From Lachnospiraceae bacterium UBA1721 (lineage in GTDB: Bacteria > Bacillota > Clostridia > Lachnospirales > Lachnospiraceae): a stretch of 24,134 bases of DNA. The notes below the pieces were generated by a model that saw only the letters and a program-made list of their open reading frames with translations, was not told where the DNA came from and did not search any database. The first letter of the stretch is position 1. Each line of letters opens with the position of its first letter. The stretch is from contig DCIR01000018.1 of assembly GCA_002317155.1 (NCBI GenBank), positions 9,406 through 33,539 on the forward strand. The letters run 5' to 3'. Below, in pieces: positions 15,124 to 22,920 of this stretch. The position numbers and the translations under genes are program-made.

Positions 15124-15202
15124 AATGTGACAACCCGCTGCTCCAAAAAAATGATCCTCCCGAAAAGCTTGACGAACCGCCTCCGGCTCTCGGTCTTACC
15201 AT
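15113..15202 (-). CDS. 29-residue Gly/Ser-rich ORF (possible 5' part of the membrane protein)
   Basis: The ATG at 15202 is preceded by AGGAG (15215-15211) with 8-base spacing, a much better site than that of the following ORF. It overlaps the stop codon of the EAL-protein gene. The product begins MVRPRAGGGSSSFSGGSFFW and ends at a stop overlapping the start of the 114-residue ORF. Gly/Ser/Phe-rich starts of this kind precede a membrane helix in various small bacterial proteins, which supports reading both ORFs as one gene. It could instead be a short leader peptide that couples translation. Confidence 0.45.
   Translation of the reverse strand: MVRPRAGGGSSSFSGGSFFWSSGLSHYGH
15145..15151 (-). 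other. T7 run at the junction of two overlapping ORFs
   Basis: Seven consecutive T residues on the coding strand lie within codons 17-19 of the tiny ORF. Reading through six rather than seven places the ribosome in the frame of the 114-residue ORF. Such runs can arise by indel mutation, be sequencing errors, or support transcriptional slippage. Confidence 0.5.
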
Positions 15203-15213
15203 TCTAATTACTC

Positions 15214-17895
15214 CTATTTTTGAAACTCCTGAATCTCCTCAATAATATTATCAGGAAGCTTCTGTAATACTTCGTACGCGGGTCTTGCAGTATAATAACC
15301 CTGAATCAGATCTACTCCGAATTCAATAACAGTCTTGAGTTCTTCACGAGTCTCAACACCCTCTGCAAGAACCTTAATATTATTTGCGCCGGCAAATTCG
15401 ATAAGATTCTTAACAAACAGTTGCTTGTTCTTATCTTCATCGATTTTGCTAATAAGATATCTGTCAATTTTAACCACCTGAGGTCTGTACTCAAGCAGGT
15501 TAACAATATTGGAATGACCGGTTCCATAGTCGTCGATAGCAACAGGTGTAGAACCATCTTCGCCACACAGAGTTCTGATTCTTTCAAGCTCATCTTGCTG
15601 AATGGTCTCTCCCTCTGTTATCTCTATTACGACCTGACTGAGATACTCACCGAAGTTTCGTCTGAAATCATCTATCTGCTCATCGTTCAGGAACGAACCG
15701 GGGATGGTATTAATGAATACCCTCTTACCCTTAAACAGTTCTGTGTCGGACTCCATACGTCTTAATATATTCAAAAATGATGCATATTCTACATCTGCAT
15801 TCTTCTCAAACATATTAGATGCCGCAAGAACTTCAGCCGGGCCAAGTCCAATCTTGTCGGATGTACGCATCAATCCTTCATAAGCGACGATATCACCAGT
15901 TTTTGCATCTACTATCGGCTGGAAATTGTACTTAAACAAATTTTCCTTAAGCAAGGTAAGCAGTCTCGCCTTGTATGTAAGTATTGCACTTCCATCCTCA
16001 ACATTGATCGTATCAGGCAGGCCCTTCAGCATCAGAGTTCTATTCCTGTACAGCTTAGTCATAGCCGTGTCGAACAAATCAGGAATATCATTTCTCGCCC
16101 CTACTTTACCAACTTCATATCCGCAGCTGACCTCAAGCATTCCCCATTCTCCGCCCAGTTTCTTCTTTTTCACATCAAGAATCTGATAAAAATCAGTAGT
16201 GGCATGGTCAATTATTTCTGCATTAGTCCTACTCTCCGGCAGCGACAAAACAACTGCAAAGCTGTCAGGAGCAACTCTGGCAATCATCTCCTTATCAGGG
16301 TTAACAAGCACAAGCGTATTAGCTATAAACTGAAGTGCATCCTCAATAAAATCAATGCCCTCATTGTTCATCAACTCCTGATAGTTCATCAGCTTGTACA
16401 CACCGCATACAAGATAGCTTCCGCTACTCTTTTCATTCATGAGATAGTTGGTATACCAGTGTACTGAACCATCCATGTTATGCATCTGAGTAACAGGGTC
16501 CATATATCTGTTACGTGTAATCTGCTCTGAGAGGAATATCTGTCTCTCACCGCTGATTGCCCACGAAAAAGCTCTGTTAATGGTATATGCAAATCTGTTC
16601 ATACGACCAGCACCATTGTAAGGGTCTCTCGTCGTAATAAATGCCACACCATATACAATATCTTTCAAGGAAATAGCCGAAGCAAATGCAATTTTATTAT
16701 CAGGAATGGAGTCGATAAGAATAGACATTGCATCCTCAATAGTGCATTCCTTTTCCATCTCTCCGTTCGCCCCCGGAATCTTCTTGGCAATCAAAAGATT
16801 TCGTTTAGGCATCTTACCCTTAGCGCGCTCATCAAGTATCTCCCAATAAGGATCCTGTCTGATAACGAAGCTTCGCTGATCTTCAATAAACGAAGGAAGT
16901 GCGTATCTGAATCCCTCCAGATCCTGATGACTCATTATGCTGTCAAGCCAAGTATTCTGAGCCTCTTCATCACCCTCATCATATCTGAATCTCTTGAAAA
17001 TCTCATTTCCAAGCTTGGCAGACTCGATATCTTTGCCGTAATATCCTGCAGACTCCGAAAATACCGCCTCAAACTCATAATAGTAGTTCTTAGGTTTTCC
17101 GCCCTCTAACGCATCTGATATAGCCTTAAGCACAAGCAGTGCGATGTTATCCATATTCTCAGCGCAGGTAGCAATTCTCGGCTTGCTGTATACTGAAGAT
17201 TCCAAACCATCAAATCCTACGACAACAGTATCGATTGGAACGCTGTAACCATATGTCGCAAGAGTTTCTATTGCAGCAAGGGCCATTACGTCATTTGCGC
17301 AAAAGATAGCTCTGGGCGGTACTTCACCACTGACCAGCATGTTCTCCATTATTTTTCGAGCAGGCTTCTCAGTATACTCACCGATGGCAACCATACTATC
17401 ATCAAAGGGAATACCCAGCTCTTCCACAACCTTCTTAAACACATTAAGTCTTCCGATAGCATCAGAACCCTCATGCATTTTACCGGTTATATAGAATACG
17501 TCCTTTATTTCTCTGTCTACAAGAATCTTTCTGATAAGATGCTCATAAGTCTTTTCATAGTTTCCGATTATATTGTAGCATCTTTTATCCTGACCCTTAG
17601 CCAATATCACAGGGACATCATTTGCTTTGGCATTGTCAATAATACGGTTTACTATCTCTTTATCGTAGATCACATCATTAAGCATAACCAACGCACATAT
17701 TTTATTATAGGGTATCATATCAAAGATACCTGCAGCACCGGATTCATCCTTCGAACTATCGTTGAAATCATAAATAGACTGAAAAACACATATTCTGTAT
17801 CCGGCATTTTTTGCCTGCTTAAACATGCTGCCAATAAATGATTTACAGCTTTCGAACTGAACTCGCGATGCTATTAACCCAATAACTCTGTCCAA
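15214..17895 (-). CDS. LacI-type sensor fused to degenerate GGDEF and EAL c-di-GMP phosphodiesterase
   Basis: 893 residues, no signal peptide or membrane helix. The start is TTG at 17895, with AGAGG 6 bases upstream; no ATG fits. Residues 1-290 look like the periplasmic-binding-protein-like sugar domain of LacI regulators, without the DNA-binding head (IFCANDVMALAAIETL, VVVGFDGLESS). Residues about 300-455 form an unassigned, GAF-like-sized linker. A GGDEF fold at about 460-630 has APDSF (542-546) instead of GGDEF, so no cyclase activity is expected. The EAL domain (about 640-885) keeps all catalytic positions I can place: Glu673 (EGL variant), Asn729, Glu758, Asp788-Asp789, Lys809, Glu845 and Gln865. 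It should hydrolyse c-di-GMP to pGpG in response to a cytoplasmic ligand, probably a sugar. It follows DUF1846 by 33 bases. Confidence 0.93.
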   Translation of the reverse strand: MDRVIGLIASRVQFESCKSFIGSMFKQAKNAGYRICVFQSIYDFNDSSKDESGAAGIFDMIPYNKICALVMLNDVIYDKEIVNRIIDNAKANDVPVILAKGQDKRCYNIIGNYEKTYEHLIRKILVDREIKDVFYITGKMHEGSDAIGRLNVFKKVVEELGIPFDDSMVAIGEYTEKPARKIMENMLVSGEVPPRAIFCANDVMALAAIETLATYGYSVPIDTVVVGFDGLESSVYSKPRIATCAENMDNIALLVLKAISDALEGGKPKNYYYEFEAVFSESAGYYGKDIESAKLGNEIFKRFRYDEGDEEAQNTWLDSIMSHQDLEGFRYALPSFIEDQRSFVIRQDPYWEILDERAKGKMPKRNLLIAKKIPGANGEMEKECTIEDAMSILIDSIPDNKIAFASAISLKDIVYGVAFITTRDPYNGAGRMNRFAYTINRAFSWAISGERQIFLSEQITRNRYMDPVTQMHNMDGSVHWYTNYLMNEKSSGSYLVCGVYKLMNYQELMNNEGIDFIEDALQFIANTLVLVNPDKEMIARVAPDSFAVVLSLPESRTNAEIIDHATTDFYQILDVKKKKLGGEWGMLEVSCGYEVGKVGARNDIPDLFDTAMTKLYRNRTLMLKGLPDTINVEDGSAILTYKARLLTLLKENLFKYNFQPIVDAKTGDIVAYEGLMRTSDKIGLGPAEVLAASNMFEKNADVEYASFLNILRRMESDTELFKGKRVFINTIPGSFLNDEQIDDFRRNFGEYLSQVVIEITEGETIQQDELERIRTLCGEDGSTPVAIDDYGTGHSNIVNLLEYRPQVVKIDRYLISKIDEDKNKQLFVKNLIEFAGANNIKVLAEGVETREELKTVIEFGVDLIQGYYTARPAYEVLQKLPDNIIEEIQEFQK

Positions 17896-17928
17896 ACTAT
17901 ACCTCTTCGTCCGTATGTTTTTTATATT

Positions 17929-19416
17929 TTAATTCTTGTGATAAAGTCTTTCTTCCTCTTCATATTTAGGTTCACAAGTAACCTGTACACCTAATTTTCT
18001 AAGAAGGTTACGGTCTACAGAAGAAAGAATAACTGTTGAATGCACGTTGCAGCCCTTAAGCTTAGGAAGCTGCTCCAATGCCTTAGCTGCAAGCTCATCT
18101 GAAGCAGCTGAGGTTGAAAGTGCAATCAGTATTTCATCAGTGTGAAGACGAGGATTGATACTTCCAAGATACTCTGTCTTCAAGGTCTGAATAGGTGCGA
18201 TTGCAGAAGCCGCCACCAACTTAGTCTCATCGGCAATTCCCCCAATTGTCTTAAGAGCATTAAGTAGCATAGCTGATGCAGCACCGAGCAAATCTCCGGT
18301 CTTACCGGTAACAATTGTACCGTCATTAAGCTCAATTGCCACAGCGGGATGTCCGGTCTCACTCTCCTTATCAAGTGCAGCCTTAACCACCTTAAGATCT
18401 GTAGGAGTAACATCTGCCTGCTTCATGAGAAGCTCAAGCTTGTAAATGTTATCCTTAGACTCTCCGTGGATTCTCTTCTGGCACATTGCATTATAATATC
18501 TGCGAATGATTTCCTGTTTTGATGCCTCACAGCATGCTTCATCATCAATAATGCAGTTACCTGCCATATTAACACCCATATCTGTGGGAGACTTATACAT
18601 GCTCTCACCCATAATGAGTTCGAATGTAGCATTAACAACAGGGAAAATCTCAACGTCACGGTTATAATTAACGGTGGTAACACCGTATGCTTCCAAATGG
18701 AAGGGATCAATCATATTAAGATCATTAAGATCAGCGGTTGCAGCCTCGTATGCAAGGTTAACAGGATGCTTGAGAGGAATGTTCCAAATAGGGAAGGTCT
18801 CAAACTTAGCATAACCTGCTTTTACACCTCTCTTATGCTCATGATAGAGCTGAGAAAGACATGTTGCCATCTTTCCGCTTCCGGGTCCGGGAGCAGTGAT
18901 AACTACGAGAGGACGGCTGGTCTCAATGTACTCATTCTTTCCATATCCCTCATCACTTACTATTGTTGCGACATCATTGGGATATCCGGGAATACGATAA
19001 TGCTTATAGGATTTAATTCCGAGATCAGCAAGCTTTTTCTCAAAAATAATAGCCTGAGGCTGTGACGCATACTTGGTAAGGCAAACACTTCCTACAAAGA
19101 GGCCTACACCCTGGAATGCATCGATCAGTCTGAGAACGTCGAGGTCATATGTAATACCGTAGTCGCCTCTCTGCTTACCGCTTTCGATATCTTCTGCGCT
19201 TACTACGATTACGATTTCAGCAGTATCCTTAAGCTGAAGAAGCATCTGAAGCTTTGAATCGGGCTTAAATCCCGGAAGTACTCTTGAAGCATGATAGTCA
19301 TCGAAGAGTTTTCCGCCGAACTCCAGGTATAACTTATTGTCAAATTTCTTGATTCTCTCTCTGATATGCTGTGACTGCATCTCAAGATATTTTTCATTAT
19401 CAAATCCTATTTTCAT
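17929..19416 (-). CDS. DUF1846 (UPF0371) family protein
   Basis: 495 residues, the normal size for this Firmicutes family. The start MKIGFDNEKYLEMQSQHI is typical, and AGGGGA lies 8 bases before the ATG at 19416. A glycine-rich loop APGPGSGK at 175-182 resembles a P-loop, fitting a nucleotide-binding N-terminal part. Later conserved blocks include GESMYKSPTDMGVNMAG. The family has solved structures from streptococci, but its reaction is not established to my knowledge. No signal peptide or membrane helix is visible, so it is cytoplasmic. A consensus-like promoter lies at 19457-19486. It appears to head a leftward operon with the EAL protein, the small membrane protein and the acid ligase. Confidence 0.93.
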   Translation of the reverse strand: MKIGFDNEKYLEMQSQHIRERIKKFDNKLYLEFGGKLFDDYHASRVLPGFKPDSKLQMLLQLKDTAEIVIVVSAEDIESGKQRGDYGITYDLDVLRLIDAFQGVGLFVGSVCLTKYASQPQAIIFEKKLADLGIKSYKHYRIPGYPNDVATIVSDEGYGKNEYIETSRPLVVITAPGPGSGKMATCLSQLYHEHKRGVKAGYAKFETFPIWNIPLKHPVNLAYEAATADLNDLNMIDPFHLEAYGVTTVNYNRDVEIFPVVNATFELIMGESMYKSPTDMGVNMAGNCIIDDEACCEASKQEIIRRYYNAMCQKRIHGESKDNIYKLELLMKQADVTPTDLKVVKAALDKESETGHPAVAIELNDGTIVTGKTGDLLGAASAMLLNALKTIGGIADETKLVAASAIAPIQTLKTEYLGSINPRLHTDEILIALSTSAASDELAAKALEQLPKLKGCNVHSTVILSSVDRNLLRKLGVQVTCEPKYEEEERLYHKN

Positions 19417-19456
19417 AGCAAAGATCCCCTTTTGGTAAAAATTTCCAATCTGTTTA

Positions 19457-19486
19457 ATTATAACGCAAAATGGCTATATCTGTCAT
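19457..19486 (-). promoter_or_regulatory. Promoter for the DUF1846-EAL operon
   Basis: On the minus strand there is ATGACA (19486-19481; five of six to TTGACA), an 18-base spacer, and a perfect TATAAT (19462-19457). It lies 41 bases upstream of the DUF1846 start, giving a leader of about 35 bases. Confidence 0.65.
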
Positions 19487-19601
19487 TTATTTTTCTGCAT
19501 TTGAAGACTATTTCTTATAGTGATTTTCAACGTATTTTTACAAAAAATATAGCAAACACACTATTGTGCATTTGCCATTAATTTTTAATTAATTTGCATA
19601 A

Positions 19602-19632
19602 GCCGGACTTGTCCCCATACAAATGAGCCGGC
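19602..19632 (-). terminator. Possible terminator after the 83-residue ORF
   Basis: GCCGG (19602-19606) pairs with CCGGC (19628-19632), with extra TTGT/ACAA pairing inside, starting 3 bases past the stop at 19636. Only a broken T/A stretch follows on the minus strand, so support is weak. Confidence 0.35.
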
Positions 19633-19635
19633 AAT

Positions 19636-19887
19636 TTATTCCGGCAGCCATACAGACAATTCAGTCTTCTGGCTAATCCAATAGCAGTTTTCTATAAGAG
19701 CAGTCACTTTTTCAGGCGAACCGCCACGTCCCCTCTCAAGATAAACCACCGCACAAGTATCCGAATCACTGGGATCATTAACCACAAGCCCATTACTCTG
19801 CACATAAAAACGGTCTGCACCGTCCTCTACGAACCCCTCTACATAGCACTTAACTCCGGGTTTCATTTCTCTGTTCAATATAGCCAT
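19636..19887 (-). CDS. Orphan 83-residue hypothetical protein
   Basis: The ATG at 19887 is preceded by AGAGGA with 7-base spacing, which is the main support for this being a gene. The product begins MAILNREMKPGVKCYVEGFV and has no membrane helix or signal peptide. It contains two cysteines in its second half (DTCAVVYL, ENCYWISQ) and beta-rich spacing. It could be a small one-domain OB- or SH3-like protein, but I recognise no family. It lies alone between the DUF1846 promoter region and the divergent HAD gene. Confidence 0.6.
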   Translation of the reverse strand: MAILNREMKPGVKCYVEGFVEDGADRFYVQSNGLVVNDPSDSDTCAVVYLERGRGGSPEKVTALIENCYWISQKTELSVWLPE

Positions 19888-20016
19888 ATCAATCCTCTTA
19901 TGTTAATATATCAATGTTAAAAAAGCTTACTGTGTAAAAATAGGATCCAAATAGATAATATCACATTAAGCTCGCATTAAAAATAAAAAAATAAGGACCA
20001 CTAAGTTTTAACAGCC

Positions 20017-20880
20017 ATGAAAAAGTACAATACCTATCTTTTCGCTTTATACGGAACAATTATCGACATCAATATCGACGAGTCTTCAGCAAATTTTTGG
20101 GACAAAATGACCGAATTCTTTAAGGCCCAAAATGCAAATTTCACAGCAGAGGAGCTTGAAAGCAAATACAACAGATATGTGTTGGATGAAACCGGTGTTT
20201 TATCATCTCATCTTATTCAGAGAACTCCCAATGAAGAAAGATGGCCCGAGATAGAATTGGACAAGGTATTCTATTGGCTGTATTCCGATAAATTCGACGA
20301 TTCCGCACCGATCAACAATTCCCTTCCCAATGCCACAGAGGCTACCGTCAATGCACTTGACTGGAATCAGGATTTTGTTAATGCGGTCACCGTCACACCT
20401 GAGCTTTTGCACTCAACGATGCGTTATTTTCGCAAGGAATCAATTACCCATATAAAAGTAAATGAAGGCGCTATCGAACTGCTTCGTGAGCTGCGCGCAC
20501 AAGGATCCAAGGTGATTCTACTCACAAATGCTCAGCGTTCATTTGCAGAGGGCGAACTGAAAGAATTAGGACTTTGGCAGGAATTTGATGACATTTTCAT
20601 CTCATCTGATTACAGCTGTCGCAAGCCCGATCCTCATTTTTACGAAGCACCTCTTCGCAAGTATAAGCTCGACCCTGCTGAATGCTTAATGATTGGAAGC
20701 CACCCCCATGACGATATTCGTGGCGCAAAAAAAGCGGGCATGGATGCATTCTACATCCACTCCGCTCTTTCACCAAAATCAGATAACCCTCTGATTACAG
20801 CACAGGAAAATGGTGCCAATTATTCAATACCATCTTCAGATTTAAGGGTTGTAAAAAGAATGTTAATCGATCAACTTTAA
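20017..20880 (+). CDS. HAD-superfamily protein lacking the nucleophile Asp
   Basis: 287 residues, longer than the roughly 230 of YjjG-type nucleotidases because of an extra stretch in the cap (about 65-125). In this family motif I reads FDLYGT; here it is FALYGT, with Ala10 where the phosphate-attacking Asp should be. The codon is GCT, one base from the Asp codon GAT. The other motifs are intact: Thr170 (LLTNA), Lys203 (CRKPDP) and Asp232-Asp233 (GSHPHDD). It should therefore fold and may bind phosphate compounds, but is not expected to form the aspartyl-phosphate intermediate. No close ribosome binding site precedes the ATG at 20017; AAGGA lies 19-20 bases upstream. Its end is 10 bases from the end of the convergent GGDEF gene. 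A sequencing error is possible. Confidence 0.85.
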   Translation: MKKYNTYLFALYGTIIDINIDESSANFWDKMTEFFKAQNANFTAEELESKYNRYVLDETGVLSSHLIQRTPNEERWPEIELDKVFYWLYSDKFDDSAPINNSLPNATEATVNALDWNQDFVNAVTVTPELLHSTMRYFRKESITHIKVNEGAIELLRELRAQGSKVILLTNAQRSFAEGELKELGLWQEFDDIFISSDYSCRKPDPHFYEAPLRKYKLDPAECLMIGSHPHDDIRGAKKAGMDAFYIHSALSPKSDNPLITAQENGANYSIPSSDLRVVKRMLIDQL

Positions 20881-20890
20881 TCATACATTA

Positions 20891-21790
20891 TTAACAGAAA
20901 GTCATAGAGCTGCCACTACGCCTCTTGCTCGCGTACACACCGTTGTCAGCTTTCTTATAGAGTTCATCAAAGCTCGCATTATCTTTGTAGAAAGATATTC
21001 CCATGCTTATGCATACCGGCTCTTTTAAGACAGTTATGTCCATAATGATATGCTCTACCAGTTCAAACAAACGTTGGATATACTTGGCGACCTCTTCTTC
21101 GCTCATGATATCCATGAAATACATGGCGAATTCATCTCCGCCTAATCTCATGGCAACATCCTGCTCGCGCTTAACTGCCTTCATAGCCTCTGCAATTGCG
21201 ACAAGCACACTGTCGCCAATCGCATGTCCATACAAATCATTAATAGATTTGAAATGATCAACATCAAAAAGACAAAAAGCACCCTTCTGTCCTTTATTCA
21301 GAACTTCTTTTATCCTACTCTCACCATGACCTCTGTTACTGATACCGGTCATAAGATCAGTCTGAGACAGATATAGCAAATGGTTTTCTCTCTTCTTCTC
21401 TTCATCAATACACTCAACCACATGCATTACATGACTCAAAGAGCCATCCTCAGCGCGATCAATCACTATAAATCTGTTACGACACCATCCGTTAATCTTG
21501 CCCTCAAATACCAATGATATCTCATCTCTTCCGGCAAGGCGCTCATCCAATGTATTCAAATCGACAAATTCCAACACAGCATCAAGATGCTCACTGACAG
21601 CTATATTTTGCATGACATTATTCATCTTGTTCTGGCTACCGACCGGATACTCAGCCAGCACATCAATATGTCTGTTGGATTTGATGGCCACGAAATCATC
21701 ATTCTTTATATCAAATACAAAAATCGAAATATATACATTCGACAATGCTTCCAACAGCTTCAATTCACTGAAGTCACTAAGATTTAACAT
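20891..21790 (-). CDS. Diguanylate cyclase (GGDEF, with I-site), cytoplasmic
   Basis: 299 residues. The ATG at 21790 has GGGGAG 8 bases upstream; the upstream in-frame ATG at 21817 lacks a site. The N-terminal 130 residues (FVFDIKNDDFVAIKSNRHI...) have PAS-like character, without membrane helices. The cyclase domain (about 140-299) has FDVDHFKSINDLYGH (175-189) and a canonical GGDEF at 217-221. The inhibitory I-site RxxD (Arg208-Glu-Gln-Asp211) lies exactly five residues before GGDEF. It should make c-di-GMP from two GTP with product feedback inhibition. It is convergent with the HAD gene and downstream of the EamA gene, which ends 104 bases before this start. The EAL hydrolase gene is about 3 kb away. 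Confidence 0.93.
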   Translation of the reverse strand: MLNLSDFSELKLLEALSNVYISIFVFDIKNDDFVAIKSNRHIDVLAEYPVGSQNKMNNVMQNIAVSEHLDAVLEFVDLNTLDERLAGRDEISLVFEGKINGWCRNRFIVIDRAEDGSLSHVMHVVECIDEEKKRENHLLYLSQTDLMTGISNRGHGESRIKEVLNKGQKGAFCLFDVDHFKSINDLYGHAIGDSVLVAIAEAMKAVKREQDVAMRLGGDEFAMYFMDIMSEEEVAKYIQRLFELVEHIIMDITVLKEPVCISMGISFYKDNASFDELYKKADNGVYASKRRSGSSMTFC

Positions 21791-21894
21791 TAAAAATTCT
21801 CCCCAAGAAAAACACAAAACACTACCTAATTATTTTACAGTATTTTGCCGTCTTTTTCCACTCTATCTCAGAAACTACAGACATTCTTCGCAGA

Positions 21895-22836
21895 TTAGCT
21901 CCTGTTACCGTTCGAAACCGGCTTGCCAATTGCCGCAGACATATTAACAATTATCACTGCGCCGAGAACAAGCAGGATACCAATCATCCCCCACACTCCC
22001 GGATTCTCTTTATAGACTACAAACGATACAACTGTCGCCACCGCAGGTTCAATAGATACCACGACTGATGCTCTTCCGTTGTCCATCCCTTTCAGCCCCG
22101 CCGTATACGTTATATAAGGAATCAATGTTCCAAACACCGCTATACCGGTGCATAACAAAAATCCCTTAACACTTCCGGTAAAAACATTTGTAAGCTTAGG
22201 TAAATCCGTAAACAACAGGCTGCCAACGGATGCGAAAAGGAATGTATAGAAGGTTATTGTCAACGATTCATAGCCTCGTTCAATTGCAAATCTACTGAAT
22301 ATTGAATATAGAGCATATCCGAATCCTGCGCCTAACCCAAGCAGCAATGCCTTAGGCGTAATAGTCAGCCCCTCCCCGGATATCACTGAATTCATCACGC
22401 CGCTCACCAATATACATCCTGCAAAAGTCATTATTAATGCAATAATTTTATACCTGTTAAATTTTTCCTTAAACAGGAATAGCGACATCACCATTATAAA
22501 TGCCGGAGATGTATATAAAAGTATAGCAGCAATCGATAACGAGGTAAGCGTCATCGACTTAAAATAGCAGAAATTGAAAAACAAAATACTACAAAATCCG
22601 GTTCCTAAAAAGCACCAGATGTCTTTTATTCTAATCTTAAGAAGACTTCTCTTAAACACCACCAGGTACAAAAATACTAAAAAACAGGTAATAATACATC
22701 TGATGGCTACTATGCCCATTGTCGCCAGTCCCAGTGTGTTAAGATTTCTGACAAAAAGCCCCATGCATCCCCAAAGGACTCCGGCTGTTATTACTTCTAT
22801 ATATGCCAAACCCGCAAATGGTTTATTGTTTTTCAT
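21895..22836 (-). CDS. EamA/DMT-family transporter
   Basis: 313 residues, very hydrophobic, with about ten predicted helices in two similar halves, the duplicated EamA layout of the drug/metabolite transporter superfamily. The N-terminal half carries VITAGVLWGCMGLFVRNL, the usual first-helix pattern, and the second half has the matching GLGAGFGYALYSIFSRFA. Members export or import amino acids, nucleosides or drugs; substrate unknown. The ATG at 22836 has only a poor upstream site (AAGG about 15 bases away). The methyltransferase gene ends 84 bases before it, so the two probably share the promoter at 23744-23771. Confidence 0.9.
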   Translation of the reverse strand: MKNNKPFAGLAYIEVITAGVLWGCMGLFVRNLNTLGLATMGIVAIRCIITCFLVFLYLVVFKRSLLKIRIKDIWCFLGTGFCSILFFNFCYFKSMTLTSLSIAAILLYTSPAFIMVMSLFLFKEKFNRYKIIALIMTFAGCILVSGVMNSVISGEGLTITPKALLLGLGAGFGYALYSIFSRFAIERGYESLTITFYTFLFASVGSLLFTDLPKLTNVFTGSVKGFLLCTGIAVFGTLIPYITYTAGLKGMDNGRASVVVSIEPAVATVVSFVVYKENPGVWGMIGILLVLGAVIIVNMSAAIGKPVSNGNRS

Positions 22837-22920
22837 AGTTAACTGTTTATGCCTTCACATTCTTCTTATATTATCAAATCAGAAAAGTTACTATCTTCGG
22901 CCATCTCACTATCCATCACA

